Source: Acidipropionibacterium virtanenii (GTDB lineage Bacteria > Actinomycetota > Actinomycetes > Propionibacteriales > Propionibacteriaceae). From it: a DNA stretch of 64,000 nt. Under the pieces are notes generated by a model. It did no database searches. It worked only from the letters and a program-made list of their open reading frames with translations, and was not told the DNA's origin. Position numbers and translations under genes: made by a program. Location of the stretch: NCBI RefSeq assembly GCF_003325455.1, contig NZ_CP025198.1:3162001-3226000 (forward strand), read 5' to 3'. Shown in pieces: positions 46,228-54,021 of this stretch. Within the stretch, counting starts at the first letter, position 1. Every line of letters starts with the position of its first letter.

Positions 46228-49200
46228 TTACATCAGCCCCTCCACCACCTCGTCGGAGATCCGGGTGAGCTCGGCGGTGTCGGGGTGCTGCACGATCCAC
46301 CGCTTGTGCGCCAGCTCCACCTGCTCGGTGAAGTTCCTGGCCCAGCGACCGTTCGACCGGTCCCGCTCCCCCAGCGCCGCATATCTGGAGCTGGCGACGT
46401 CTCCCAGCAGCTCCTCGTTGACGCTCCAGTCGGCGGCGATCCGGGCCACCACAATCCGCCCCACCTCGTCGGAGGTGTAGTCGGGGAAGACGATTGTGTG
46501 CGGGATCCGCGAGCGCAGCCCGGGGTTCTGATCCAGGAAGCGCTCCATCTGCTCGGTGTAGCCGGCGAAGATGGCCACGAAACTCGAGCGCTTGTTCTCC
46601 AGGGCGGTGAGCAGGGTCTCGATCGCCTGCCTGCCGAAGTCGCGCTCGAATCCTTCGACGGAGAGCTGGTAGGCCTCGTCGACGAACAGGACGCCGCCCA
46701 TCGCCTCGTCGATCGCCCGGCCGGTCTGCTGCTCGGTGTGCCCCACATAGCCGCCGACGAGATCGCGCCGCTCGACGGTCTTGACGTTGGCGTTCTCCAG
46801 GATCCCCAGAGCGTGGAACAGCTTGGCGACGATCTCGGCCACCGTCGTCTTCCCCGTGCCGGGATTGCCCTCGAAGACCATGTGGTAGGTCGGCTGGGAG
46901 GCCGGGCGCCCGGCCCGGGCCAGCTGCTGATCGGCCTGCATCTGGACGACGAGATCGCGCACAAAAGCCTTGACCGGCGCCAGCCCGACCATGGCGTCGA
47001 GTTGCCCGAGCAGCTCGTCGACGCTCTCGCGGCGGGATGCGGCGTCGCCGCCGGAGAAGGTGTGCAGGTCCTCGTCGAGGATGGTGGAGACGTCCCCGCC
47101 AGACTCTGCGTACCGGTCGATGACCACCCCGATGAGTTCCTGGTTCCGGTTGCGGATCCAGCGTCCGTTGGAGTGGTCGGAGGTCCGCGCATACTTCCTC
47201 TTGACCACGGATGCGTACAGCTCGGCGTTGACGCTCCAGCCGTCGTCGGCGAGCATCGACAGGCCGATCCGGGCGATCTCGTCGGGCGTGTAGTCCTCGA
47301 ACTCGAAGGTGTTGGTGACCCGGGAGCGCAGGCCCGGATTCATGTTGAGGAAGTCCTGCATCTTGTCGGTGTAGCCGGCAAAGATCACCATGATGTCGCT
47401 GCGATGGTCCTCCATGAATTTGAGGATCGTGTCGACGGCCTGGGGTCCGTAGCCTCCACTGCCGGCCTCCTGGTAGAGGCTGTAGGCCTCGTCGATGAAC
47501 AGCACGCCGCCCAGCGCGCTCTCGAGCACTGCGCGGGTCTTCTGCGGCGTCTCCCCGATATTGGGCGAGACGAGGTCTTCCTGGCTGACTTCGACGAACA
47601 CGTCGGAGCTGATCGCGCCGGCCTGGGCGAGGGCCTGGCCGAGGAGCCGGGCGACGGTGGTCTTGCCGGTGCCGGGGCTGCCGAGGAACAGCGAGTGCAG
47701 GGTCATCTCGACGCCGTGGTGACCCTGGGCCTCGCGCTGCTGGTTGAACTCGACGGTCCGCAGGAAGCGGCGGATCTGCGCCTTGACCGAGTCGAGCCCG
47801 GTGAGCGCGTCGATCCGCGCCATCGGATCGTCGGGGGCCTGGGAGGACGCCGCCTTCCCGGTCTGCGTCGACTGCTCCGAGGGGTCGGGGACGTCGGTGT
47901 CGCCACCGGCGGGGAGGGGCTGGTCCGCGTGGTCGGAGGCCGTTCGCATCTGGGCCAGCGGGTTGTCGTCGAGGTCACGGCGCTGGATCCAGTCCGGCAG
48001 GTCGACGTCGGCGTCCTGGGCCAGATCGATGTAGCCCTGGCGGGTGCCCTCGATCTCGTTGACGCGCAGTGTGCCCTCGACCTTCATCGCGAGTTCGGCG
48101 TCCGGGCATACCAGCCGGTGAAGGATCACCGAGGCGCTCTCGTCGACCACGCAGTTGAAGAAGCCCGGCACCGGCGTGTGGCGCACCTCGTCGTCGGAGG
48201 TGATGCGGCCGCCGTCGAGGGCGTAGAGGACGCGGGCGTCGCAGGAGGACAGCTCGGCGGTGCCGCCGTCGGCGACGAGGTTCCCGAGATCGGAACCATC
48301 GGCCGTCAGCCGGCCGCCGGACACCGTCGTGGAGTTGTCATGGCCGTCGACCATGACTCGGCAGTTGTCCATGGTCATGTCGCCAGATTCGATCCTGACG
48401 GCGTCGAAGGTGCATCCGGAGAGTTGAGTGACGCCGTCGTCGATGCAGCCGAGGCACTCGATATCGCACCCCTGGGCGTTCAGTCGGCCGCTCTGAACCG
48501 ACACCGTGTAGACCGTCCGCCCGGAGTCGTTGCGCACGGTGACCGACGACATCGTCAGCTCGCCGCCGGGCCGAACGCTGAGAGCGTTGTACTCGGGGAG
48601 TCCCTGGAGAGTGAAATTCGACAGGGAGTGACGGGCCCCGTCGTCGACGGTGAGTCCTTCGACCTTCAGCAGGGTCTTCTCGGGGCGCCCCTTCCCCAGG
48701 ATGTCGAACTGGAGCTGGACGGTCTCCGGGATGGTGTGCTCGCCCTCCTCCAGCAGAAGGGTGTCGTCGATCTTGAGGTCCTGGGTCAGGGTTTGCCAGT
48801 CGGCTCCGGCCGGCCAGGTGACGGTCTTGGGCCGGTACGGCTCCGGCTCCGGCGGCGTCGGGTCGACGACGTGGGCGGTCTCGGCCGGGGCATCGACGGC
48901 GGACCGACCCTCGATGATGACCGGCAGGGACGCCCGCTCAAGAGGATCCCCGGTGGTGTGCAGGGCCAGGCGCAGGAAGCCGTTCTTGCAGAAGGCCTCG
49001 GCCTGGCTGGAGGTGTGGAGCCGCACGAGCTCGCAGGTCGACTGCCCGGAGACGACGATCTGGCGCCGGCGCAGGCCGTTCCCAAGGATGACGAGATCTC
49101 GGGAGGAGACCCGGCTGCCTCCCTCCAAGTAGAGCTGGCCAGCCGAGAGGTGCGACAGTGCGGCGCTCGAGGCGCCCAGCACCCAGACCTGGGACTCCGG

Positions 49201-49680
49201 ACAGGAGGTCTGCGCCAGCTGCACGCGGGCGGCCGCGTCCGCCTTGATGGCGCACAGCATGGTGTTCTCGGAACGGTTCGCCCGGGCACGGCCGACGGTG
49301 CATGACGTGGCCTCGAGGATGCCTCCCGTCACCCAGATGCCGACCTTGTCGCTGGCCGGTTCGGCCACGATGTCGACGCCGTCCAGGAGGGCCTGTGCGC
49401 CCTTGCGGACGATGATCGCATTCTTGAAGGCGGGGGCGCGGACCGTCAGGTTGGCCAGGGCCGCCCGCCCAGTGACGTCGAGGGTGGTGTCCAGAACGAC
49501 GGAGCCGCGCTCGCCGACGCCGCGCAGGGTCAGTGCCTTGAGTTGGAACCCGTCGGGGAAGGGGTAGACGCCGGGATCCAGGAGGAGGACGTCGCCCGGC
49601 GACGACGATGTGATGGCCTCGACGAGGTTCTTCTTGCGGAACCCACTGCCTACCCGGACCGTGCTCACTACCCATCCCAT
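46228..49680 (-). CDS. Beta-helix and double CbxX/CfxQ-type AAA protein
   Basis: The 1150-aa protein has an N-terminal right-handed beta-helix (about residues 10-570, repeats such as LNAQGCDIECLGCIDDGVTQ and LTADGSDLGNLVADGGTAEL), a linker, and two AAA domains of the CbxX/CfxQ/EccA type. AAA1 has Walker A GSPGTGKT near 668 and GGVLFIDEAYSLY; AAA2 has GNPGTGKT near 940 and GGVLFVDEAYQLS. The ATPase half resembles EccA-type chaperones of type VII secretion, but no ESX genes are present. The helix half probably binds a ligand or partner. ATG 49680 lies 26 bp from a palindromic element. Confidence 0.86.
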   Translation of the reverse strand: MGWVVSTVRVGSGFRKKNLVEAITSSSPGDVLLLDPGVYPFPDGFQLKALTLRGVGERGSVVLDTTLDVTGRAALANLTVRAPAFKNAIIVRKGAQALLDGVDIVAEPASDKVGIWVTGGILEATSCTVGRARANRSENTMLCAIKADAAARVQLAQTSCPESQVWVLGASSAALSHLSAGQLYLEGGSRVSSRDLVILGNGLRRRQIVVSGQSTCELVRLHTSSQAEAFCKNGFLRLALHTTGDPLERASLPVIIEGRSAVDAPAETAHVVDPTPPEPEPYRPKTVTWPAGADWQTLTQDLKIDDTLLLEEGEHTIPETVQLQFDILGKGRPEKTLLKVEGLTVDDGARHSLSNFTLQGLPEYNALSVRPGGELTMSSVTVRNDSGRTVYTVSVQSGRLNAQGCDIECLGCIDDGVTQLSGCTFDAVRIESGDMTMDNCRVMVDGHDNSTTVSGGRLTADGSDLGNLVADGGTAELSSCDARVLYALDGGRITSDDEVRHTPVPGFFNCVVDESASVILHRLVCPDAELAMKVEGTLRVNEIEGTRQGYIDLAQDADVDLPDWIQRRDLDDNPLAQMRTASDHADQPLPAGGDTDVPDPSEQSTQTGKAASSQAPDDPMARIDALTGLDSVKAQIRRFLRTVEFNQQREAQGHHGVEMTLHSLFLGSPGTGKTTVARLLGQALAQAGAISSDVFVEVSQEDLVSPNIGETPQKTRAVLESALGGVLFIDEAYSLYQEAGSGGYGPQAVDTILKFMEDHRSDIMVIFAGYTDKMQDFLNMNPGLRSRVTNTFEFEDYTPDEIARIGLSMLADDGWSVNAELYASVVKRKYARTSDHSNGRWIRNRNQELIGVVIDRYAESGGDVSTILDEDLHTFSGGDAASRRESVDELLGQLDAMVGLAPVKAFVRDLVVQMQADQQLARAGRPASQPTYHMVFEGNPGTGKTTVAEIVAKLFHALGILENANVKTVERRDLVGGYVGHTEQQTGRAIDEAMGGVLFVDEAYQLSVEGFERDFGRQAIETLLTALENKRSSFVAIFAGYTEQMERFLDQNPGLRSRIPHTIVFPDYTSDEVGRIVVARIAADWSVNEELLGDVASSRYAALGERDRSNGRWARNFTEQVELAHKRWIVQHPDTAELTRISDEVVEGLM

Positions 49681-49705
49681 CCCGGACCGGGCGCCTGGAC
49701 CACGG

Positions 49706-49729
49706 CCCTTGTGACGGTGTCACGCTAAC
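49706..49729. repeat. 24-bp palindromic element, copy 1
   Basis: CCCTTGTGACGGTGTCACGC, continuing to 49729, contains GTGAC-GGT-GTCAC. A second copy at 50654-50677 matches 19 of 24 bases and keeps the dyad through paired changes. It is 26 bp upstream of the beta-helix/AAA gene on the minus strand and may be part of its promoter or operator. Confidence 0.55.
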
Positions 49730-49819
49730 AGGTGGGTCGGACAGTGCCCGTTTCCATGTCCGGGGCAAGGGACGACGCCCAGATCTGTCACCTCAACGCC
49801 GGCGAAACTGTAACCCTAA

Positions 49820-50059
49820 GGCCTGCGATCCTGTCACACCTACAGCGACCGGCTCCGCGACTCCGACGGCCGCATCCTGGCCGCCGAGGTGAAACTTCAG
49901 TCGCCGGTCGAGGCGCGCGAGGTGCGCCATCTGCTGTGGCTGCGCGAGCGGCTCGGGAAGGATCGCATCGCATCGCTTGCCGTCATCACCGCCGGTCAAC
50001 ACGCCTACACGCGGCCGGACGGAATCCAGGTGGTGCCGATCGCCCTTCTGGGACCGTGA
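49820..50059 (+). pseudogene. C-terminal remnant of DUF4143 ATPase
   Basis: From 49841 to the TGA at 50057-50059 one frame reads YSDRLRDSDGRILAAEVKLQ, then VRHLLWLRERL and a final GIQVVPIALLGP. This matches the end of the intact DUF4143 protein at 27536-28807 (AIEVKLAD, SHLHWLRGQV, GIAVVPLALLGP). The ATPase part is absent, and an in-frame TAA lies at 49817. It is a tail left by deletion. Confidence 0.75.
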
Positions 50060-50350
50060 ATGCATGTCAGGGTCGCGGCTGTGCGCCGGCGGGGCCGGGG
50101 AAATACCATGGCTGCACAGCCCCCCTTGCGAGGGATCAGGAAGTGAGCCTCGGGATATCCTGCCGGACGACAGGGCCCGGGGCTCGCGTTCGCTCGGGTC
50201 ACCAGCGGGTTACACCCCTCATAAGGGGCACTACTCTCGCTCCACTGCTGTTGCAGTATCGGCGGCAGGTGAATCTGGCTCGGTCCTACGATCTTGAGCT
50301 CACGACGGACCTTTCAGGGGTAACGACGTGATAGCCCGGTGCAAGCATCT

Positions 50351-50647
50351 TCAGGGGCTTTTCAGGACGCCGAGCCATCCGGATTTCGCGAAGTGGCTCA
50401 GCGGCCCGGTATCAACCACCCAGGTCACGAGATCGCACCCCACAGGGTGTCGGGAGGCAGAGCGGACCTGATCGGCAGTATCCCAATCCATCACCCTGGC
50501 CTCGGTCAGGCGTCGGGCCAGCGTGGCCATGTTCACCCGATAGCGGTTGCCCGCCCTGACCGCCGCTCCACGGACTCCCACGTTCGCCGCGTTGTCCCAG
50601 GCCTCTACCAGATCCTCCGCCGGAATCAGCAAGGCGCGTGCCGAAGG
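50351..50647 (-). pseudogene. ImmA/IrrE-like and PIN-domain remnants
   Basis: The open frame joins two unrelated pieces. The first, ARALLIPAEDLVEAWD...RYRVNMATLARRLTEARVMDW, resembles the C-terminal part of ImmA/IrrE-type metallopeptidases fused to XRE regulators. The second, VTWVVDTGPLSHFAKSGWLG, resembles the first strand of a PIN nuclease and stops soon after. This is probably a deleted regulator-PIN toxin pair. Assignment is by eye. Confidence 0.5.
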
Positions 50648-50653
50648 CCACCG

Positions 50654-50677
50654 CCCTTGTCACGACGTGACCCTAAC
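50654..50677. repeat. 24-bp palindromic element, copy 2
   Basis: CCCTTGTCACGACGTGACCC, continuing to 50677, contains GTCAC-GAC-GTGAC. It matches copy 1 (49706-49729) at 19 of 24 bases. It lies just upstream, on the minus strand, of the ImmA/PIN remnant and 19 bp after the antitoxin stop. Confidence 0.55.
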
Positions 50678-50695
50678 GGAGCGGTGAGGCGCGTT

Positions 50696-51010
50696 TCAAG
50701 CGACCTGCAGGCGCTCGTCGCCGCTGACGTACTCCACTGCGAGCTGTCCCCCGACTGCCTCGAGGTACTTGCGAATCGTGCCGACGCGCGCACTGTCGAG
50801 GTCGCCTCGTTCGATCTTCGAGACCTGGCGCTGTCCAACTCCGATCCGCTCGGCGAGCTGGGCTTGGGTGAGCCCGGCTCGCTCCCGCAACTCGCGCAAA
50901 CGGTACGCGCGGACCTCGGCAAGCATGGTCGCCTTGTGGGCGTCGATCGCCGCCTGATCCTCAGGCGTCACTGGATGCTTGGCCAGATATTCATCAAGTG
51001 CCAGAGACAT
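50696..51010 (-). CDS. HigA-like XRE antitoxin
   Basis: The 104-aa protein has an XRE helix-turn-helix (LRERAGLTQAQLAERIGVGQRQVSKIERGDL) and ends like HigA-type antitoxins (TIRKYLEAVGGQLAVEYV). It follows the toxin gene with a 1-bp gap, the toxin-first order of HigBA systems. It should neutralise the toxin and repress the promoter; a dyad at 51377-51392 is a candidate binding site. Confidence 0.88.
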   Translation of the reverse strand: MSLALDEYLAKHPVTPEDQAAIDAHKATMLAEVRAYRLRELRERAGLTQAQLAERIGVGQRQVSKIERGDLDSARVGTIRKYLEAVGGQLAVEYVSGDERLQVA

Positions 51011-51011
51011 G

Positions 51012-51365
51012 TCATCGCCTTTCCCTCAACGCACGAAGATGCTCATCGAGCAGATCGTCTGCGACCGGAAGATTCTCCTTGTACCACCGCGACCAGTTCC
51101 CCTGCTTGTCCCCTGCCACAAGCAGAATCGCCTGACGACGCGGATCGAATGCGAACAGGATCCGGAGCTCGGAGCGCCCAGCAGATCCTGGTCGCAGTTC
51201 CTTCATGTTCGTGTGTCTCGAACCGACCACAGTGTCCAGGAGTGGACGGCCGAGCTGTGGACCGTGATCTCGCAGCACCTGCAGTGCGGCGATCACCTGT
51301 CGCCAGGACGCACGATCGAGGTCGTCGAGCCAGTCCTGGATCAGGGCAACATCGACGACCCACAT
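51012..51365 (-). CDS. HigB-like RelE/ParE-superfamily toxin
   Basis: The 117-aa protein matches the Gp49/DUF891-type RelE family: LDRASWRQVIAALQVLRDHG, MKELRPGSAGRSELRILFAFDPRRQAILLVAGDKQGNWSRWY. Such toxins cleave mRNA at the ribosome. The Arg and Lys-rich strand pattern is present and the gene is full length. It is followed by the HigA-like antitoxin. Confidence 0.88.
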   Translation of the reverse strand: MWVVDVALIQDWLDDLDRASWRQVIAALQVLRDHGPQLGRPLLDTVVGSRHTNMKELRPGSAGRSELRILFAFDPRRQAILLVAGDKQGNWSRWYKENLPVADDLLDEHLRALRERR

Positions 51366-51376
51366 GTCGGCATTCT

Positions 51377-51392
51377 AGACCTTTTATGGTCT
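51377..51392. promoter_or_regulatory. Candidate HigA operator
   Basis: AGACC-TTTTAT-GGTCT is a perfect 5-bp dyad 12 bp upstream of the HigB-like ATG. Its AT-rich core may overlap the -10. It also overlaps the last codons of the mcrC-like gene. Confidence 0.5.
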
Positions 51393-52394
51393 GCGTGCCA
51401 GGGTTTGCACACCGGCCATAAGCCTGTCGGCGAGGGCGCCCATGCATGCCAGGAGGTCGGCCGGCGGCAGGGACAGGTCCAGGGTGTGGGCGACGAGGCG
51501 GGTGCCTGCGCGCCGGACCGTGTACTGGCGCGACGGCTCGTTGCCCTTGGCGTAGATGAGGTGGCCGACGGGCAGATCCAGCACAGTGCAGTAGGCGAGC
51601 AGCTGGTACAGGTCGGCGTTGGGGAATCCGGCGGGCTTCTCGGCCTTGTACTTGGCGTCGGCGACGATGACGGGCCTGCCCTCGCGCAGCCACACGAAGT
51701 CCGGGCGGACGTCAACCAGGTCACCATCGTCGAGGTGAGTCGGGTACTGGAACGACGCCCTGCCGCCATACGGTTTGAGCGCCTCGGCCAGGGCGACGGC
51801 GACGAAGTCCTCGAAGATCTTCGCCATGGAGAACAGGTATCCGGTGACCCTCACGTCCCCGGCCCGCTGTTCGAAGGACCTCCCGGCGAGGATGAGTTCG
51901 GCGATCTCCAGGGCCGGCTGGTAGCGCGCATTGAGGCGGCTCGGTGTCCAGGTGGGGCGGGCCGATGGTGGAGTGACGTCGGTGAGCTGAAGACGGAGCC
52001 GCTGCAGGGCCGCGCGCTGTTTGTGCCGGGTGGTGGGCAGCTTGAAGAGCCGCAGAGTGGCAGCCAAGAGGATCTGGTTCTCGGGGATGTCGACGGTGAA
52101 CTCGTCGTAGCGCACCTCGAGCGGGATGGTACGACCCCAGTGGTGGCGAATCTGGTCGGCCTCGCGGATCCGCCCCCGCAGCACCGGAAGACGGGCCTCG
52201 ATCTCCTGGTAGCCCTTGAGCAGGCCCTGATCCAGAGCCCTGGTGGCCAGCCGGATGAAGGCGCGGGTGAGGGCCTGCGGCAGGTCGTCCTCGGTGCCGA
52301 GGGTGACGACGTCGCCGCGCCAGAATCGCGGGCGACGGGCGTATCCCATGCGGAATATGAGCCGGTCGATGGGGATCTTCGGCTGGATGATCAC
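51384..52394 (-). CDS. McrC-like protein, N-terminally truncated
   Basis: The 336-aa frame matches McrC, the nuclease partner of the methyl-dependent restriction GTPase McrB. It has VIIQPKIPIDRLIFRMGYA near the start, YDEFTVDIPENQIL, and the PD-(D/E)XK motif in VRPDFVWLREGRPVIVADAKYK. The frame stays open upstream to 52497 and still reads McrC-like (AARYGLDTIRARVAAKTQFA), then meets a stop, so the normal N-terminal region is missing. No mcrB is adjacent. It is probably inactive or a remnant. Confidence 0.75.
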   Translation of the reverse strand: MIIQPKIPIDRLIFRMGYARRPRFWRGDVVTLGTEDDLPQALTRAFIRLATRALDQGLLKGYQEIEARLPVLRGRIREADQIRHHWGRTIPLEVRYDEFTVDIPENQILLAATLRLFKLPTTRHKQRAALQRLRLQLTDVTPPSARPTWTPSRLNARYQPALEIAELILAGRSFEQRAGDVRVTGYLFSMAKIFEDFVAVALAEALKPYGGRASFQYPTHLDDGDLVDVRPDFVWLREGRPVIVADAKYKAEKPAGFPNADLYQLLAYCTVLDLPVGHLIYAKGNEPSRQYTVRRAGTRLVAHTLDLSLPPADLLACMGALADRLMAGVQTLARRP

Positions 52395-52506
52395 CTGCAG
52401 CCCGGCGAACTGGGTCTTCGCGGCGACGCGGGCCCGGATAGTGTCGAGTCCGTAGCGGGCGGCACCGCCAATACGGCCACCACTAAGTCATGCGACATCA
52501 TAGTTT

Positions 52507-52540
52507 GGGGCGTCGGATTGTCATGACAACCCGACGCCCC
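52507..52540. repeat. 34-bp near-perfect palindrome
   Basis: GGGGCGTCGG (52507-52516) and CCGACGCCCC (52531-52540) flank TTGTCATGACAA, itself a perfect 12-bp palindrome. Only one base pair (A52517/C52530) breaks symmetry. It lies at the truncated end of the mcrC-like gene and before the IS630 remnant, and could be fused element ends, a terminator or a recombination site. Confidence 0.75.
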
Positions 52541-52654
52541 AGGAGTTATGCCCGCGCACTGGCTTCAACCCTATTCGGGAATTCCACTCGTTGGGGGCTC
52601 CCATCCTAGCCCTGGCTAGCACAGAACCGATGTCAAAGCCTACTCCTCGACCCA

Positions 52655-52783
52655 GAGCGGGTCAACCGGTGGAACGTCGACCCGAAACCCTACATCCGAA
52701 CAAAGACCGCCGAGATGACCTTCACGGCCGTGGCCTCCTACTTCACCATCCTCAACCGCACCAACGAACAAATAGAAGCTTAG
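52655..52783 (+). pseudogene. IS630-family transposase C-terminal remnant
   Basis: The frame RVNRWNVDPKPYIRTKTAEM, ending NRTNEQIEA and TAG at 52781-52783, resembles the conserved end of IS630-type transposases (RWN..PKPFIWTKTAD). Nothing of the catalytic domain is seen upstream. It is a degraded insertion-sequence tail. Confidence 0.65.
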
Positions 52784-53511
52784 GAGTCAGGACACCAGGG
52801 CCCACCCACCGCCTCCACCCCGCTCGGCAGCCTCTGATCACAACGATCCCTCAGAAAGGAAGCACAACTCTTGCGGGGCGCTGATTGACTTTCCGACACT
52901 GCAGCCGTTCAGGCGGTGACGGGCATCAAGGCTTGTCGGTCAAGCACATCGCGTCACAACTGTTTTAAACGTGCGAGGCCGAGGCGGCTAGGTAGGAATG
53001 AATCCAGACGACGCCCCGTGCGCCGTGGGGATCCAGTGGCGCCCAGAAATCTGTTGGTGTACCTTCGAACATCATGATCTCCCGTTGGGTCGCGTGCATT
53101 CCGGTTCCACGGCCCATGCGAAGGCGAATCACAAGTACTCCTCAGCCGAAGGATCTGCAACGGGGATAAATAACCACTGTTTCGCCAGCTATGTGCCGAC
53201 CCGTCCGCGGCCACGGTCCGCAATCGTGCTGTCGATGTTGAGTGTGCGTGTTTGAACTCCTAGAACTCGGGGCCGACGTGCCCGGTAGCAGCACGAGCCT
53301 TCACGTCGTGCATCATCACCAAGAGCATCCAAGGCCTACAGGGCAAAGCAGAACGCGCACCCGGCAGGGGGGTGAGTGTCGTGATACTGGCGGGCCACGA
53401 CCAGCTCCGACGGTCATCCTGAACCATGGGAGATCCTGGAACGTCGCAGACCTCTACGAAGAAATCAGGATCGACTCGCCCTCGAGTCCTCAGTGAAACG
53501 GCTGGCAATAG
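52784..53511. other. Gene-poor stretch
   Basis: No supported gene, RNA or clear repeat is visible in these 728 bp. Short open frames on both strands have no recognisable domains, and ribosome sites are poor. Given flanking remnants, it is probably decayed mobile DNA. The 3' end of the ASCH-protein gene begins at 53512. Confidence 0.5.
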
Positions 53512-54021
53512 TCAATCGACAGCCACAACCGTCCAGGTCGCCTCCATCAGTTCCGAATACCTATGAGCGCTCACATACCTCCAGCTCTGGGGCGGTTCAA
53601 GCCCCATCTCTCTGAGCCGATCAAGCTCAATCGTCCGACGAGCAGTTTTCACCGACCCCAGCTCCAATGCCACGGCTATTTCCGACCCGGAGAAATAAGA
53701 ATCAAACTCTTCTCGTGACATGGCGGAAGCATTTCCATATCTATCCCAGATCGCCTCAGGACGATCGATAGTCTTATTAAGAATTTCTACCGACCCGAGT
53801 ACAGAACCCATCTTACCGGAACCATACACCACCATAGTCGGAGGTAGCCAACGAGGAGATCGCCTTCGAAACTCGACCTTTTTTGACCCATCCATGATGG
53901 CCGATGCAAATCGGGGCTTTATAGACGCCAACATAGCGGTATGTTGCTCTGATCCGGAAACGGGGCCGCTGGAGGCGGGCCATTCGACTTCGGGCGCCAC
54001 CATCCCTCGTCTGTTCATCAT
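53512..54021 (-). CDS. ASCH-domain protein
   Basis: The 169-aa protein has an ASCH (PUA-like) fold: MLASIKPRFASAIMDGSKKVEFRRRSPRW is the classic opening, followed by VVYGSGKMGSVLGSVEI. ASCH domains bind RNA or modified nucleotides. The start overlaps the stop of the GNAT-PIN gene (ATGA) with GGGGAGGGG upstream, so it is translated with it. The same fold type appears to end the neighbouring protein. It is the last gene of the four-gene minus-strand operon. Confidence 0.78.
   Translation of the reverse strand: MMNRRGMVAPEVEWPASSGPVSGSEQHTAMLASIKPRFASAIMDGSKKVEFRRRSPRWLPPTMVVYGSGKMGSVLGSVEILNKTIDRPEAIWDRYGNASAMSREEFDSYFSGSEIAVALELGSVKTARRTIELDRLREMGLEPPQSWRYVSAHRYSELMEATWTVVAVD

Noticed and set aside
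46285-49305. 1006-aa open frame on the + strand opposite the beta-helix/AAA gene
   Set aside because: It is antisense to a gene with clear AAA motifs, has no domains, and arises from GC-rich third positions.
52954-53508. Three frames of 82-89 aa in the gene-poor stretch
   Set aside because: No domains, poor starts, overlapping on opposite strands; more likely decayed sequence.
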